A stretch of DNA of 64,000 bases, taken from contig JAGATP010000016.1 in assembly GCA_017621155.1 (NCBI GenBank), positions 56,334 to 120,333 on the forward strand. Direction: 5' to 3'. This DNA comes from Clostridia bacterium. Lineage in GTDB: Bacteria; Bacillota; Clostridia; Christensenellales; Borkfalkiaceae. The notes beneath the pieces were generated by a model. The model had not been told where the DNA came from, searched no databases, and saw nothing but the letters and a program-made list of their open reading frames with translations. A program made the translations under genes and the position numbers. Shown here in pieces: positions 41,398-49,799 of the stretch (position 1 is its first letter; every line of letters begins with the position of its first letter).

Positions 41398-42543
41398 GTG
41401 AAAATAGCAATTATCTGCGATGTGCTTGGAAAACCGAATAACGGTACAACGATCGCCGCATACAATTTAATTCGCCATTTGCACGAACAAGGGCACGAAG
41501 TTCGTGTCCTCTGTTGCGATCAGGATAAAAAAGGGATGCCGGGCTATACGGTCGTCCCCGTTTGCAACCTCGGAAAATTTTTGAACGGCGTTCTCGAAAA
41601 GAACGGCGTAGCGATCGCCAAGAGAGAGGTCAGCGTCATCGACGATTTCATCGACGGGGTGGATGTCGTTCATCTTCTGATTCCCATGTCTTTGGCGATG
41701 GCTACGGTAAAAGCCGCAAAAAAGAAGGGGATTCCCATTTCGGCGAGCTTCCATTGCCAAGCGGAAAACATCACGGCGCATCTCGGCGTCATGAATTGCC
41801 ATTTCATCAACCATATCGTCTACAAATACTTTTGGAGACACCTTTATCGCTATTGCGACGTCATCCATTATCCCACGCAGTTTATTCGCGATCTCTTTGA
41901 AAAAGAGTGCGGACACAAGACGACCAACGGCTATGTAATTTCCAACGGCGTTAACCAGGAATTTTTCGATTCCATCGGGCGGGAAACCGAAAGAAAAAAC
42001 GACAAGTTTACGATCGTCTGTTCGGGGCGCTACAGCAAGGAAAAAGCGCAGCATGTCCTGATCAAAGCGGTGGCAAATTCCAAGTACAAAGACAAAATCC
42101 GCGTAATTCTGGCAGGGAGCGGCCCGAAAGAGAAAGCGCTGAAAAAGCTTGCCGCCAAAAAGAAGGTCGATACGGTTTTCCGCTTTTTCAATCGAAAGGA
42201 GCTCATCGATACGCTGTACCAGGCAGACCTTTACGTTCACACGGCAAAGGCGGAGATCGAGGCGATTTCCTGTACCGAAGCGATTGTCTGCGGACTCGTC
42301 CCCGTCATCTGCAATTCCAAAAGGAGCGCCACCAAGGCGTTTGCGCTGGATGGAAACAATCTCTTTGAAGAGGGAAGCTGCAAAGATTTAACGAGTAAGA
42401 TAAATTTTTGGTACGAGCATCCCGATCTGATTCAGGTTTACAAAAAGAAATACTTTGCCTTCGGACAAAACTTTAATCAACACGAATGCATGAAACGAAT
42501 GGAGGAAATGCTTTACGATGCGGCAGGACAGAGAAGAGCCTAA
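41398..42543 (+). CDS. GT4-family glycosyltransferase
   Basis: A GT-B fold enzyme of 381 aa. The N-terminus MKIAIICDVLGKPNNGTTIAAYNLIRHLHEQGHEV is the acceptor domain start. The C-terminal donor domain has IVCSGRYSKEKAQHVLIKA, ILAGSGPKE and the E-x7-E motif region EAISCTEAIVCGLVPV. It resembles glycosyltransferases acting on diacylglycerol or inositol lipids. It uses a GTG start with AGGAG at 41387-41391. The acyltransferase-like gene overlaps its end by 26 nt, suggesting glycolipid synthesis. Confidence 0.85.
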   Translation: MKIAIICDVLGKPNNGTTIAAYNLIRHLHEQGHEVRVLCCDQDKKGMPGYTVVPVCNLGKFLNGVLEKNGVAIAKREVSVIDDFIDGVDVVHLLIPMSLAMATVKAAKKKGIPISASFHCQAENITAHLGVMNCHFINHIVYKYFWRHLYRYCDVIHYPTQFIRDLFEKECGHKTTNGYVISNGVNQEFFDSIGRETERKNDKFTIVCSGRYSKEKAQHVLIKAVANSKYKDKIRVILAGSGPKEKALKKLAAKKKVDTVFRFFNRKELIDTLYQADLYVHTAKAEIEAISCTEAIVCGLVPVICNSKRSATKAFALDGNNLFEEGSCKDLTSKINFWYEHPDLIQVYKKKYFAFGQNFNQHECMKRMEEMLYDAAGQRRA

Positions 42544-43327
42544 AATCGTTTATTACACCGATCCGCTGCGCGATGATTTTGCCGACACGATGATTCGCGG
42601 CTCGACTCCTCCCAAGGGATTTACGTATATTCACAAAAATCCCGTCTATCGTTTTTTCGCCTTTGTTCTGTATCGACTCCTATTGACGCCGATACTCTAC
42701 TTGATCTTAAAGCCGTTTTACAGGATTCGCATCGTCGGAAAGGAAAAGATCAAAAGGGTGAAATCGGGCTATTATATCTACGCCAATCATACGGCAAAGC
42801 TCACGGACGCCATTCATCCCACCATGGTTTCTTTCCCGAAAAAGTCGTATATTCTCGTCAATCCCGACGCGACGGCAGCCCCCGTTTTAAGAACGGTAGT
42901 GCAAATGCTCGGCGGTATGCCGCTTTACGATGATTTTCGCCTGAAAAAGGAGTGCATCCGCGCCATTCATCAAAGGGTGGAAGAGGGGAATACCGTCTTT
43001 ATCTATCCCGAAGCGCATATCTGGCCCTATTGCACCTGGATTCGCCCCTTCCTCGATCATTCCTTTCGCTATCCTGCCAAGACCAATTCTCCCGTCTTTT
43101 CCTGTACTACGGTTTTCACCAAGCGGAAATTTCTCTTCAAGAAAATTCCGAAGTATACGTACTACATAGACGGCCCGTTTTATGCGGACGAATCGCTGTC
43201 CGTAAAGGAAAGGCAAAAATGCCTGAGGGATCAGGTCTATGCGGCTATGGTGGAGAGGAGTAAGCTGACTACCTACGAAAAGGTAAAATACGTTCTCGCC
43301 GAAGAAAATAAAGAAAGCGTGCAATAA
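42518..43327 (+). CDS. PlsC-like acyltransferase, divergent
   Basis: A 269-aa membrane-associated protein with a hydrophobic segment at about residues 42-65. The catalytic-type motif YANHTAKLTD has five, not four, residues between His and Asp. The block expected to read EGTR instead reads FIYPEAHIWPYCTWIRPF. It therefore belongs to the LPLAT superfamily but not to canonical PlsC. Overlap with the glycosyltransferase gene points to a shared lipid substrate; the acyl acceptor is unknown. Confidence 0.75.
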   Translation: MRQDREEPKIVYYTDPLRDDFADTMIRGSTPPKGFTYIHKNPVYRFFAFVLYRLLLTPILYLILKPFYRIRIVGKEKIKRVKSGYYIYANHTAKLTDAIHPTMVSFPKKSYILVNPDATAAPVLRTVVQMLGGMPLYDDFRLKKECIRAIHQRVEEGNTVFIYPEAHIWPYCTWIRPFLDHSFRYPAKTNSPVFSCTTVFTKRKFLFKKIPKYTYYIDGPFYADESLSVKERQKCLRDQVYAAMVERSKLTTYEKVKYVLAEENKESVQ

Positions 43328-43367
43328 CTTTTTCTTTTTGGCGCATACTGCTGTCAAGGAGGAATTT

Positions 43368-43586
43368 ATGGTTATTGCAAACTTTATTGCCTTTGTCATC
43401 TTGCTGATCGGCGGGTTGAACTGGGGTCTTGTCGGCATTTTCCGCTGGAATCTTGTCGAGGCACTCTTCGGCGGATTTGGCATTTTGCCCAACATCATCT
43501 ATATCCTGGTCATGCTGTCCGCTATTTGGCTTATCATTTCTGCCAGCATTCAGCACTCCATCTATTTGAATTCGGATGAAGCTTAA
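43368..43586 (+). CDS. DUF378 family small membrane protein
   Basis: A 72-aa protein with two transmembrane helices and the family motif LLIGGLNWGLVGIFRWNLV. The ATG at 43368 follows AAGGAGG. The function of the family is unknown. It is closed by a strong terminator. Confidence 0.88.
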   Translation: MVIANFIAFVILLIGGLNWGLVGIFRWNLVEALFGGFGILPNIIYILVMLSAIWLIISASIQHSIYLNSDEA

Positions 43587-43589
43587 CGA

Positions 43590-43624
43590 AAAATGTTGAA
43601 GGGGAAACTCTTCAACATTTTTTT
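43590..43624 (+). terminator. Terminator of the DUF378 gene
   Basis: AAAATGTTGAAG - 8-nt loop - CTTCAACATTTT followed by more T: a perfect 12-bp stem. Confidence 0.92.
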
Positions 43625-43638
43625 ATCGCCTGAAAGGG

Positions 43639-43667
43639 TTGCTTTTTTCCAAAAGATATGTTATACT
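43639..43667 (+). promoter_or_regulatory. Sigma-A promoter of the M50 protease gene
   Basis: TTGCTT (43639-43644), 17 nt, TATACT (43662-43667). The ATG at 43674 coincides with the predicted transcription start. Confidence 0.75.
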
Positions 43668-43673
43668 TTTTTT

Positions 43674-44369
43674 ATGCCTAATTCTATGCTCAATCTCATT
43701 TGCAAATATCTTGCGTCTTTTCTCGCGGTGGTCGTCATTCTGACCTTCCACGAATTTGCGCACGCCTTTGTTGCGGTGAAATGTGGGGACGATACCCCTA
43801 AGTTTTACGGAAGATTATCTTTAAACCCGCTGAAACACTTTGACGTGGCGGGGCTGATCATGTTTACCCTGGTCGGATTCGGTTGGGCGAAGCCCGTCCC
43901 GATTAATCCCGGAAATTTCAACCATTATCGAAGGGATTCCATCTTCGTTTCCATTGCGGGCGTCTGTATGAATCTCATTCTCGCCTTTCTCTTTTGCCCG
44001 CTTTATTTTCTTGCGCTTCGCTACATTCCCGCCGTTGACATCAACGGGCTTCAGCTCCTCGTAAAATGGCTGACTCAATTGCTGTTTGTCTATAATCTTT
44101 CCTTTTTCGTCTTTAATTTGCTTCCCTTTTTCCCTTTGGACGGCTTCCGCGTCGTAGAAGCCTGCACCAAAGGCACGAACAAGGTTTACGAGTTTTTGAG
44201 AAATTACGGTCAATACATTCTGATGGGGTTGATTCTCGAAAGCTTTCTCTGCCAGTACGTTTCCGTCTTGGCGCCCTTTGATATTCTCGGCTACTTCATG
44301 TCGTTTGCGGTGAGTATCGTGGGAGCGCCGATCACGGCTTTCTGGTCGTTTATTTTCGGGTTATTTTAA
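43674..44369 (+). CDS. M50-family (site-2-type) zinc metalloprotease
   Basis: The 231-aa protein has about five transmembrane helices. LTFHEFAHAFVAVKCGDDTPKFYGRLSLNPLKHFD carries the HExxH zinc site, and FNLLPFFPLDGFRVVEA is the second motif with the metal-binding Asp, typical of the compact YwhC/Rip2-like group. The substrate is unknown. Position just before scpA is common in Clostridia. No Shine-Dalgarno precedes the ATG and the promoter geometry suggests a leaderless mRNA. Confidence 0.9.
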   Translation: MPNSMLNLICKYLASFLAVVVILTFHEFAHAFVAVKCGDDTPKFYGRLSLNPLKHFDVAGLIMFTLVGFGWAKPVPINPGNFNHYRRDSIFVSIAGVCMNLILAFLFCPLYFLALRYIPAVDINGLQLLVKWLTQLLFVYNLSFFVFNLLPFFPLDGFRVVEACTKGTNKVYEFLRNYGQYILMGLILESFLCQYVSVLAPFDILGYFMSFAVSIVGAPITAFWSFIFGLF

Positions 44370-44372
44370 ACT

Positions 44373-45167
44373 ATGGCAAAAAGCATTGCGGACAATTTCG
44401 AATCGAACGTCGATTATACGACCGTGCTGGACGGGTTTGAAGGGCCTTTGGATCTCCTTTTGTTCCTTATCAACAAAGAGGAAATCGAGATCAAGGATAT
44501 TTTTGTCTCGCAAGTGACGGAGCAATTTCTCGATTATATGAAGGGATTGCAGTACATCGATGTGGACAAGGCGAGCGAATACCTCAACATCGCTTCGACG
44601 ATTCTTGCCATCAAGGCGAAGAGCCTCGTCCCGCAAGAAGATTTGTACGAAGAGGAGTATCCCGAAGCGGACGACGAGGCGGAGCTCATCCGCGCCCTTG
44701 AGGAATACAAGCTCTTAAAGGAAGAGAGCGAAAAGCTCAAAAAAATGGAGACGGTCGGCTACTTTTTCAAAGCGCCCGACAGAACGGTCGGAAAGGTAAA
44801 CGTCGTCTACAAGGATTTCACCCTTGAAGGGCTCATCGACGCCTTTACGAAGATGATGCTCAAACAGGAAATTTCCAATCGGGAAAAGACGAAAATCCGA
44901 GCCATTCCCAAAGACGTCTTCACCGTGGCGGAAAAGGTGACGTTCATCAAGGAAGCCTTGGAAGAGAAGGAAGAACTCAAGTTTGACGATCTTTTTTCGA
45001 CTTATTCCAAAAATGAAGTCATCACGACGTTCCAAGCCATGCTCGAACTTTTAAAGCATCAATATCTCTGCGTCAGACAGGAAGAGACATTCGATACGAT
45101 TACCATTACTTTGAATCCCGATCGGGGAGAGGAGGTAGACCTTGGAGAAATTGACGAGTACAATTGA
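44373..45167 (+). CDS. scpA: Segregation and condensation protein A
   Basis: The kleisin subunit of the SMC-ScpAB condensin, 264 aa. The signature FEGPLDLLLFLINKEEIEIKDIFVSQVTEQFLDYM starts the SMC-binding N-domain, an acidic linker follows (about 90-110), and FDDLFSTYSKNEVITTFQAMLELLKHQYL is the C-terminal winged helix. No clear ribosome binding site is present. The scpB frame begins inside its end (26-nt overlap). Confidence 0.93.
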   Translation: MAKSIADNFESNVDYTTVLDGFEGPLDLLLFLINKEEIEIKDIFVSQVTEQFLDYMKGLQYIDVDKASEYLNIASTILAIKAKSLVPQEDLYEEEYPEADDEAELIRALEEYKLLKEESEKLKKMETVGYFFKAPDRTVGKVNVVYKDFTLEGLIDAFTKMMLKQEISNREKTKIRAIPKDVFTVAEKVTFIKEALEEKEELKFDDLFSTYSKNEVITTFQAMLELLKHQYLCVRQEETFDTITITLNPDRGEEVDLGEIDEYN

Positions 45168-45768
45168 GGCGATTTTGTTCGCGTCCGGTAATGCCGTGCC
45201 TCTTTCCCTGCTTGCAGAAAAGCTCGGCATTTCCAAAAAGGAAATCGACGCCTCCATCGAACAGCTCAAACAAAAATACGACGACGAGGGGGGACAGCTT
45301 CTTCTCCTCTTCAACGGAAAAGCCCAGTTTTCGACGAACCCGCTCTTTAAGGATTCCGTTTCGGCGGTGCTCAATCAAATCAAGGAGAAGGAGTTTACCA
45401 AGGCAATTTTAGAGTGCGCCGCCATCGTCGCCTACAAACAGCCCATTACGAGGACGGAGCTCGAGGCGATCAGAGGGGTGAGCAGCGACTATGCCGTTCG
45501 GACGCTTCTTGAATTGCAGATGATCGAACCGGTCGGCAGGAAGGACGCCGTCGGAAAGCCCATTCTCTACGGAACGACGGATAACTTTTTAAAGCGGTTT
45601 CGGCTCAAGTCGCTGAGCGATTTGCCCGATTACGACGCTTTGATGGAATCACTGAAGCTTGACGAAGAAGACGAATCGTATCTCTACGCCAAAGAAAATT
45701 ATGTCCCCGAGGAAACGCCAGACTTTTTGCAAGACCTTTCCAAGGACGAGCTCATTAAAATCGAATAA
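45142..45768 (+). CDS. scpB: Segregation and condensation protein B
   Basis: The 208-aa protein has two winged-helix domains (residues about 1-85 and 90-165). Conserved: IEAILFASGNAVPLSLLAEKLG, ECAAIVAYKQPITRTELEAIRGV and GRKDAVGKPILYGTTDNFLKRF. It probably starts at TTG 45142, preceded by GAGGAGG. It dimerises and bridges ScpA. Confidence 0.92.
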   Translation: MEKLTSTIEAILFASGNAVPLSLLAEKLGISKKEIDASIEQLKQKYDDEGGQLLLLFNGKAQFSTNPLFKDSVSAVLNQIKEKEFTKAILECAAIVAYKQPITRTELEAIRGVSSDYAVRTLLELQMIEPVGRKDAVGKPILYGTTDNFLKRFRLKSLSDLPDYDALMESLKLDEEDESYLYAKENYVPEETPDFLQDLSKDELIKIE

Positions 45769-45799
45769 TTTGTCAAAACCTGCAAATATTAAAACCAGA

Positions 45800-46321
45800 A
45801 TGATTCCCTTGGCTTTGTTTGCAGGTCTTATTTTATTCTTACTCTTTTTTCCCTTTGTATTCGAATGCAACGCGGGGCTTTTGGCTTCTCGGAATAGATT
45901 CATTCTTTCCGTCAAGTTATGGGGCTTTCTTCGAATTTTCAAAGGATTCTTTTTTTTACAAAAGGGGAAAGTTTACCTGTCAAAAAAGGAAGGGGAAACC
46001 GAGCAGCTCAAGAAAAAGGGCGGAAGACTGCAAAAAGCGGTCAAAGACGCAACGATGCCTCTTCAATACCGACAAATTCTCGAAATCGGGTCGGGTTCCG
46101 ATCTGATGCCGGCAATGACCGCTCTTTGGCTTGTCGATAGTGCATTGACCCTGCCTCCTATTCGGGAAAAAATCGATAAAATTCCCTTCGGTTTCATTCA
46201 AAATTCTGTGCTTTTGACTGATCGGACAGATTTGAAAGTGACCTCCCACGCCGTACTTTTATTGCTTCCGATCGTTGTCATCTATCGCTATTTTTTTGGA
46301 AAAAGGAGTAATTATGTCTGA
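45800..46321 (+). CDS. DUF2953-like membrane protein (YtfI-like)
   Basis: A protein of about 173 aa from the ATG at 45800; a TTG at 45770, right after the scpB stop, would add 10 residues. It has an N-terminal transmembrane helix, a basic middle and a C-terminal hydrophobic helix (HAVLLLLPIVVIYRYFF). Similarity to DUF2953 is judged mainly from length, topology, the pattern LEIGSGSDLMPAMTALWLVDSAL and the position directly before ytfJ, where B. subtilis has ytfI. It overlaps ytfJ by 8 nt. Confidence 0.65.
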   Translation: MIPLALFAGLILFLLFFPFVFECNAGLLASRNRFILSVKLWGFLRIFKGFFFLQKGKVYLSKKEGETEQLKKKGGRLQKAVKDATMPLQYRQILEIGSGSDLMPAMTALWLVDSALTLPPIREKIDKIPFGFIQNSVLLTDRTDLKVTSHAVLLLLPIVVIYRYFFGKRSNYV

Positions 46322-46676
46322 AAATAAAAAAATCGATAAAATGGTCGAATCATCCATCAAGCAGGTCGCCGATATGATCGACGCCAACACCATCATCGGG
46401 AAGCCGATTATGACGCCTTCGGGCTTTCATCTTGTGCCCATTTCCAAAGTCAGCATGGGACTACTGTCCGGCGGAGGAGAATACGGTGAAACCAAAGTCA
46501 AGAAGGAAAGCGAGTTTCCCTTTTCGGGCGGAACGGGCGCTATCGTCAATTTGAAGCCGTGTGCGTTCCTCGTCGATGACGGCAAAGAGTGCAAACTCAT
46601 GAAGATCGGAGACGACGCATTCGAGGAAATTCTCATAAAAGCGGGAGACGCCATTCGCGATTTTATTCAATCGTAA
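46314..46676 (+). CDS. ytfJ: Spore protein YtfJ/GerW
   Basis: The 120-aa protein has IDANTIIGKPIMTPSGFHLVPISKVSMGLLSGGGEYG and SGGTGAIVNLKPCAFLVDDGKECKLM, both conserved in GerW proteins, which are needed for normal spore germination in Bacillus. AAAAGGAG precedes the ATG at 46314. It is probably the last gene of the scpA-scpB-DUF2953-ytfJ run. Confidence 0.92.
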   Translation: MSENKKIDKMVESSIKQVADMIDANTIIGKPIMTPSGFHLVPISKVSMGLLSGGGEYGETKVKKESEFPFSGGTGAIVNLKPCAFLVDDGKECKLMKIGDDAFEEILIKAGDAIRDFIQS

Positions 46677-46695
46677 AAATCTTGGTTCAAAATGA

Positions 46696-46732
46696 TTGCT
46701 TTTTTTGTCATTTTAAGGTAAGATAACCTTAA
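46696..46732 (+). promoter_or_regulatory. Promoter of rluB with overlapping inverted repeat
   Basis: TTGCTT (46696-46701), 17 nt, TAAGAT (46719-46724). A 7-bp inverted repeat TTAAGGT (46713-46719) / ACCTTAA (46726-46732) brackets the -10, so it may be an operator. Confidence 0.5.
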
Positions 46733-46750
46733 CTTGAAAAAAGGTGCATT

Positions 46751-47458
46751 ATGAGAATCAATAAATTTTTGGCGCAATGCGGCATAGCATCTCGCAGGAA
46801 GTGCGATGAAATCATCCAAAGCGGGGTTGTTACCGTCAACGGAAAGAAGGTCGATCTCGGCTGTGACGTCGATGAAAACACCGACGTCGTGGCGGTAGAC
46901 GGAAAAATCGTCAAGGCGAAGAAAGAATTTTCCTACTATATTATGAACAAACCCAAGGGGTACGTCTGCACGGTCAGCGACGACAAGGGGAGAAAGACGG
47001 TCATGGAGCTTCTCCCCGCAAACGCGGGCAGAGTCGTTCCCGTGGGAAGGCTCGACTACGACACGGAGGGGCTTTTGCTCTTCACGGACGACGGGGATCT
47101 CGCCTTCCGCCTAACCCATCCGGGAGCGGAAGTTCCCAAGACGTACACGGCGCGCATCGAAGGCGTTTTGACCGAATACGACCTCAACCCCATCCGATCG
47201 GGAATCGAAATCGAAAAGGGCGTTCTGACCAAAAAGTGCAAAGCGCACATCATCGAGACGAACAAGGCGTATACCAAAGTGAGCTTGACGATAACCGAGG
47301 GTAAGAACAGGGAAATCCGCAAGATGTTCGAGGCGATCGGCAAGAACGTGGATTTTCTAAAGCGCGTCAAAGTGGGGGATTTGGATCTCCGCGGCATCGA
47401 CCGAGGCGCCGTCCGCAAGCTGACGCAAGAAGAAATTTTATATCTGAAGAGCTTGTAA
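46751..47458 (+). CDS. rluB: 23S rRNA pseudouridine synthase RluB family
   Basis: The 235-aa protein has an N-terminal S4 domain (MRINKFLAQCGIASRRKCDEIIQSGVVTVNG) and the RsuA/RluB catalytic domain with VGRLDYDTEGLLLFTDDGDL, where the Asp after RL is catalytic, and ITEGKNREIRKMFEAIG. It probably modifies helix 90 of 23S rRNA. It usually follows scpB/ytfJ in Clostridia. A bidirectional terminator closes it. Confidence 0.92.
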   Translation: MRINKFLAQCGIASRRKCDEIIQSGVVTVNGKKVDLGCDVDENTDVVAVDGKIVKAKKEFSYYIMNKPKGYVCTVSDDKGRKTVMELLPANAGRVVPVGRLDYDTEGLLLFTDDGDLAFRLTHPGAEVPKTYTARIEGVLTEYDLNPIRSGIEIEKGVLTKKCKAHIIETNKAYTKVSLTITEGKNREIRKMFEAIGKNVDFLKRVKVGDLDLRGIDRGAVRKLTQEEILYLKSL

Positions 47459-47473
47459 TTTTTATCGTATCAA

Positions 47474-47511
47474 AAAACCCTCTTTCCCGAACAATCGGAA
47501 AAGAGGGTTTT
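47474..47511. terminator. Bidirectional terminator between rluB and the convergent acyltransferase
   Basis: AAAACCCTCTTT-c-CCGA - ACAA - TCGG-a-AAAGAGGGTTTT: a long stem with A and T tails for both strands. Confidence 0.92.
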
Positions 47512-47523
47512 GTTTTATGGTAT

Positions 47524-48609
47524 TTAGCCTTGCTCTTGGTTTTCCGTTGAAAAGAAGCTGTCGATTCGATCGAAGAAAGAAATTTTTTTAAGGATCTTTT
47601 GCAGGAGCAGTTTGTTCATCAGAAGGGCGCGGAGCTTTTCGAGAAGCAGGCATACGAAGAAAATGCCGAGCGCGAGGAAGGGAAGGACGAGAATGTGCAA
47701 AGAGGGCGCAAGCGGCGTCAACAAGGTGTACAGCCAAGGGAGAACCACCTTTCGGACGCAGAAATTATAGTGAATGAGATAGACGCCGAACACCGAGCTT
47801 GCGAGCGCGTTGATGACTTTGCTTTGAACCTTCCATTCCCTTGCCCAAAGGAAAATCGAGACGGAGACGAGAATGGAGGAAACCGAATAAAATCTCGTAA
47901 AGTCATCTGCCTTTCGGAGAAAAAAGTCGTACTTCGTCCCAAGATAGACGAGGAGCGCATAAAAGGCGAGAAGGAGCGGGAGGGCAAGGCTTCCCATGGC
48001 AACGGACGCTTTCTTTTTGAAGGGAACGGGGGAAAGCCCGAAGTAAGCGCCGATCAGATAAACTTCGATAAATCCCGCAAAGTCGTTCAGATAGGTCTCC
48101 GTCTTCCAGATATACAAGATTGACCAGAGGAAAAAGCAGAACAGGCACAAAAACAGGTGTTGCTTTCGATTGATTTTTCGCAGAAGAAGATTGAGGAAGG
48201 GAGAAAAGAAAATAAAACAAAGATAACAGCTGATAAACCAATTCGTCTTAAACAGGATCGGAAAGAGATTTGCGATCATTTCCTCTCGGGTAAAGGTATA
48301 AAACTTTCCGAAATAGAAGATAAGGAAGAAGCCCCAGGAATAGAAAAGGGTCTGTAAAATCAGGGTAACAATTTTTCTGCTCTTCCATCTACCTTTGACG
48401 AGAAAGTAGCCCGTCAGCAAAATAAAGAGGTTGTTCCCAACCTGACCGAGCCCTGCCGAAAAGTGAATGAAGATCGATAGGGGCGTAAAGGAATCCCGAT
48501 CGATCACCGTCCCTCTGCCCAAAACGGCAATGTGCGACAAGACGATAAAAAACATGGCGATCAGCCTGAGCAGTTCAAAGTTGGATTGTCTTTCTTTTCC
48601 CATAAGCAT
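47524..48609 (-). CDS. Acyltransferase-3 (OafA/WecH-type) membrane protein
   Basis: A 361-aa integral membrane protein with about ten transmembrane helices. The start is FELLRLIAMFFIVLSHIAVLGRG, where the His in the first helix is typical of acyltransferase-3 enzymes that O-acylate glycans or lipids at the cell surface. FKTNWFISCYLCFIFFSPFLN is a second family element. A second start, 6 nt downstream at 48603, is possible. The QueG-like gene ends 2 nt before it, so they are co-transcribed. Confidence 0.85.
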   Translation of the reverse strand: MLMGKERQSNFELLRLIAMFFIVLSHIAVLGRGTVIDRDSFTPLSIFIHFSAGLGQVGNNLFILLTGYFLVKGRWKSRKIVTLILQTLFYSWGFFLIFYFGKFYTFTREEMIANLFPILFKTNWFISCYLCFIFFSPFLNLLLRKINRKQHLFLCLFCFFLWSILYIWKTETYLNDFAGFIEVYLIGAYFGLSPVPFKKKASVAMGSLALPLLLAFYALLVYLGTKYDFFLRKADDFTRFYSVSSILVSVSIFLWAREWKVQSKVINALASSVFGVYLIHYNFCVRKVVLPWLYTLLTPLAPSLHILVLPFLALGIFFVCLLLEKLRALLMNKLLLQKILKKISFFDRIDSFFSTENQEQG

Positions 48610-48610
48610 A

Positions 48611-49270
48611 TCACTTCAATTTGTTTTGCGGGCATACTTTGATGCAGATGCCGCATACCGATCCTCTTCCGATTCCCTGAAAATGTTCTTTCATGTAGCG
48701 CGAACATTTTTCGGGATCGAAATTGCGTTCCGTTTCCGAGGGCAGAACGCCGTAAATGGCTCCCGCAGGGCAGGCGTCCCGACAGAGGGTGCAGTTCCCG
48801 CACTTGTTCTCTGCAAGCGGTCTCTGCCTCTCTAAGGGCAAATCCGTGAGAACAGAGGCAAGGCGCACCTTGCTCCCGTATGTTTCGGACAAAAAGAGTC
48901 CGCTCTTTCCCACATAACCGAGTCCCGAAAGGACGGCAACCGTCTTGTGCGGAATCAATCCTTCATACCGTTTATTTCCGCCGAGGCTTTGGCTCGCCGC
49001 GACGGGAAATGCCGAATATCCCTTTGCCTCGATCCATCGCGCAATCTGAAACGCCGCTTCGTCCAGAATGGCGTTTGCCGTGCGATAGTGCTGAAAGTAC
49101 ATCGGGGTGGGTTCGTCCTCGATGGTGGAAAGCACGGCATCCGACAGCTTCAATGCGATCGAAACGGCATAATTTAAGCGGGGCAAAGAGGAAACAGGTC
49201 GGGACAATTTGCAAAACCCGACGAGGGAAACCTTTTTCAGAGCGAGAGAGGTAATCTCTTCTTCAAACAT
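48611..49270 (-). CDS. 4Fe-4S double-cluster protein, QueG-like but truncated
   Basis: A 219-aa protein. The C-terminal half has two clusters of cysteines (CGNCTLCRDACPAGAIYG and CGICIKVCPQNKL) as in epoxyqueuosine reductase QueG and related reductive-dehalogenase-like ferredoxins. The central part SLGGNKRYEGLIPHKTVAVLSGLGYVGKSGLFLSETYGSKVRLASVLTDL also matches that family. It is far shorter than QueG (over 300 aa), lacking much of the cobalamin-binding N-terminus and the C-terminal repeats, so queuosine function is doubtful. It overlaps the upstream gene by 8 nt. Confidence 0.75.
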   Translation of the reverse strand: MFEEEITSLALKKVSLVGFCKLSRPVSSLPRLNYAVSIALKLSDAVLSTIEDEPTPMYFQHYRTANAILDEAAFQIARWIEAKGYSAFPVAASQSLGGNKRYEGLIPHKTVAVLSGLGYVGKSGLFLSETYGSKVRLASVLTDLPLERQRPLAENKCGNCTLCRDACPAGAIYGVLPSETERNFDPEKCSRYMKEHFQGIGRGSVCGICIKVCPQNKLK

Positions 49271-49715
49271 TGTCGTCCTCTCCGATGTATTCGATGATGA
49301 CGGAGGGCTTCTTTTCCCGAATGGCTGCAATCAATTCCTCATGCCAGGTCTCATTGACGATAAAGACCATATACGTTCCGTTTTCAAAGGTGACGGAAAG
49401 CTTTTTCGTCTTGGAATTGAGCGTGAGCTTTTCGATTTCGGAAAGCTTGAATTTGCTTCGGATGATGCCGAACGCAGTGATCAGCTCCTTGTCCGTAACG
49501 ATATACGCAGAGGAGATGAGCATGGAAAGGAGAATGACGAATCCTCCCACCGTCACCAGGAGGAGAATGGCATAGCGGAGGGCGGAATAAAAGCCTTCGA
49601 TGCCGGTTTGAAAAAAGCTCCAGGCATTCAAAGCGAACGCCGCCACGCAGAGGAGAAGCGCCAGATACATTAACACCTTCATGGTTTTGGTGTACTGAAA
49701 TTGAAAACGTTTCAT
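49263..49715 (-). CDS. Membrane protein with PH-like domain
   Basis: A 150-aa protein: two transmembrane helices (about residues 12-33 and 43-68), then a beta-rich domain (AYIVTDKELITAFGIIRSKFKLSEIEKLTLNSKTKKLSVTFENGTYMVFIV) of bacterial PH type. Function unknown. The -10 box ends 7 nt before the ATG and there is no Shine-Dalgarno, so translation is probably leaderless. Confidence 0.7.
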   Translation of the reverse strand: MKRFQFQYTKTMKVLMYLALLLCVAAFALNAWSFFQTGIEGFYSALRYAILLLVTVGGFVILLSMLISSAYIVTDKELITAFGIIRSKFKLSEIEKLTLNSKTKKLSVTFENGTYMVFIVNETWHEELIAAIREKKPSVIIEYIGEDDNV

Positions 49716-49721
49716 GAAAGC

Positions 49722-49750
49722 ATTATAGCACCTTCTCCCTCAAAAATCAA
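49722..49750 (-). promoter_or_regulatory. Sigma-A promoter of the minus-strand PH-like/QueG-like/acyltransferase operon
   Basis: Minus strand TTGATT (49750-49745), 17 nt, TATAAT (49727-49722), then 6 nt to the ATG at 49715. Confidence 0.85.
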
Positions 49751-49799
49751 GGGATCTCTCTCTTTTTTCGCTTTCGCCATAAAATTTGCCTTCGTTTGG

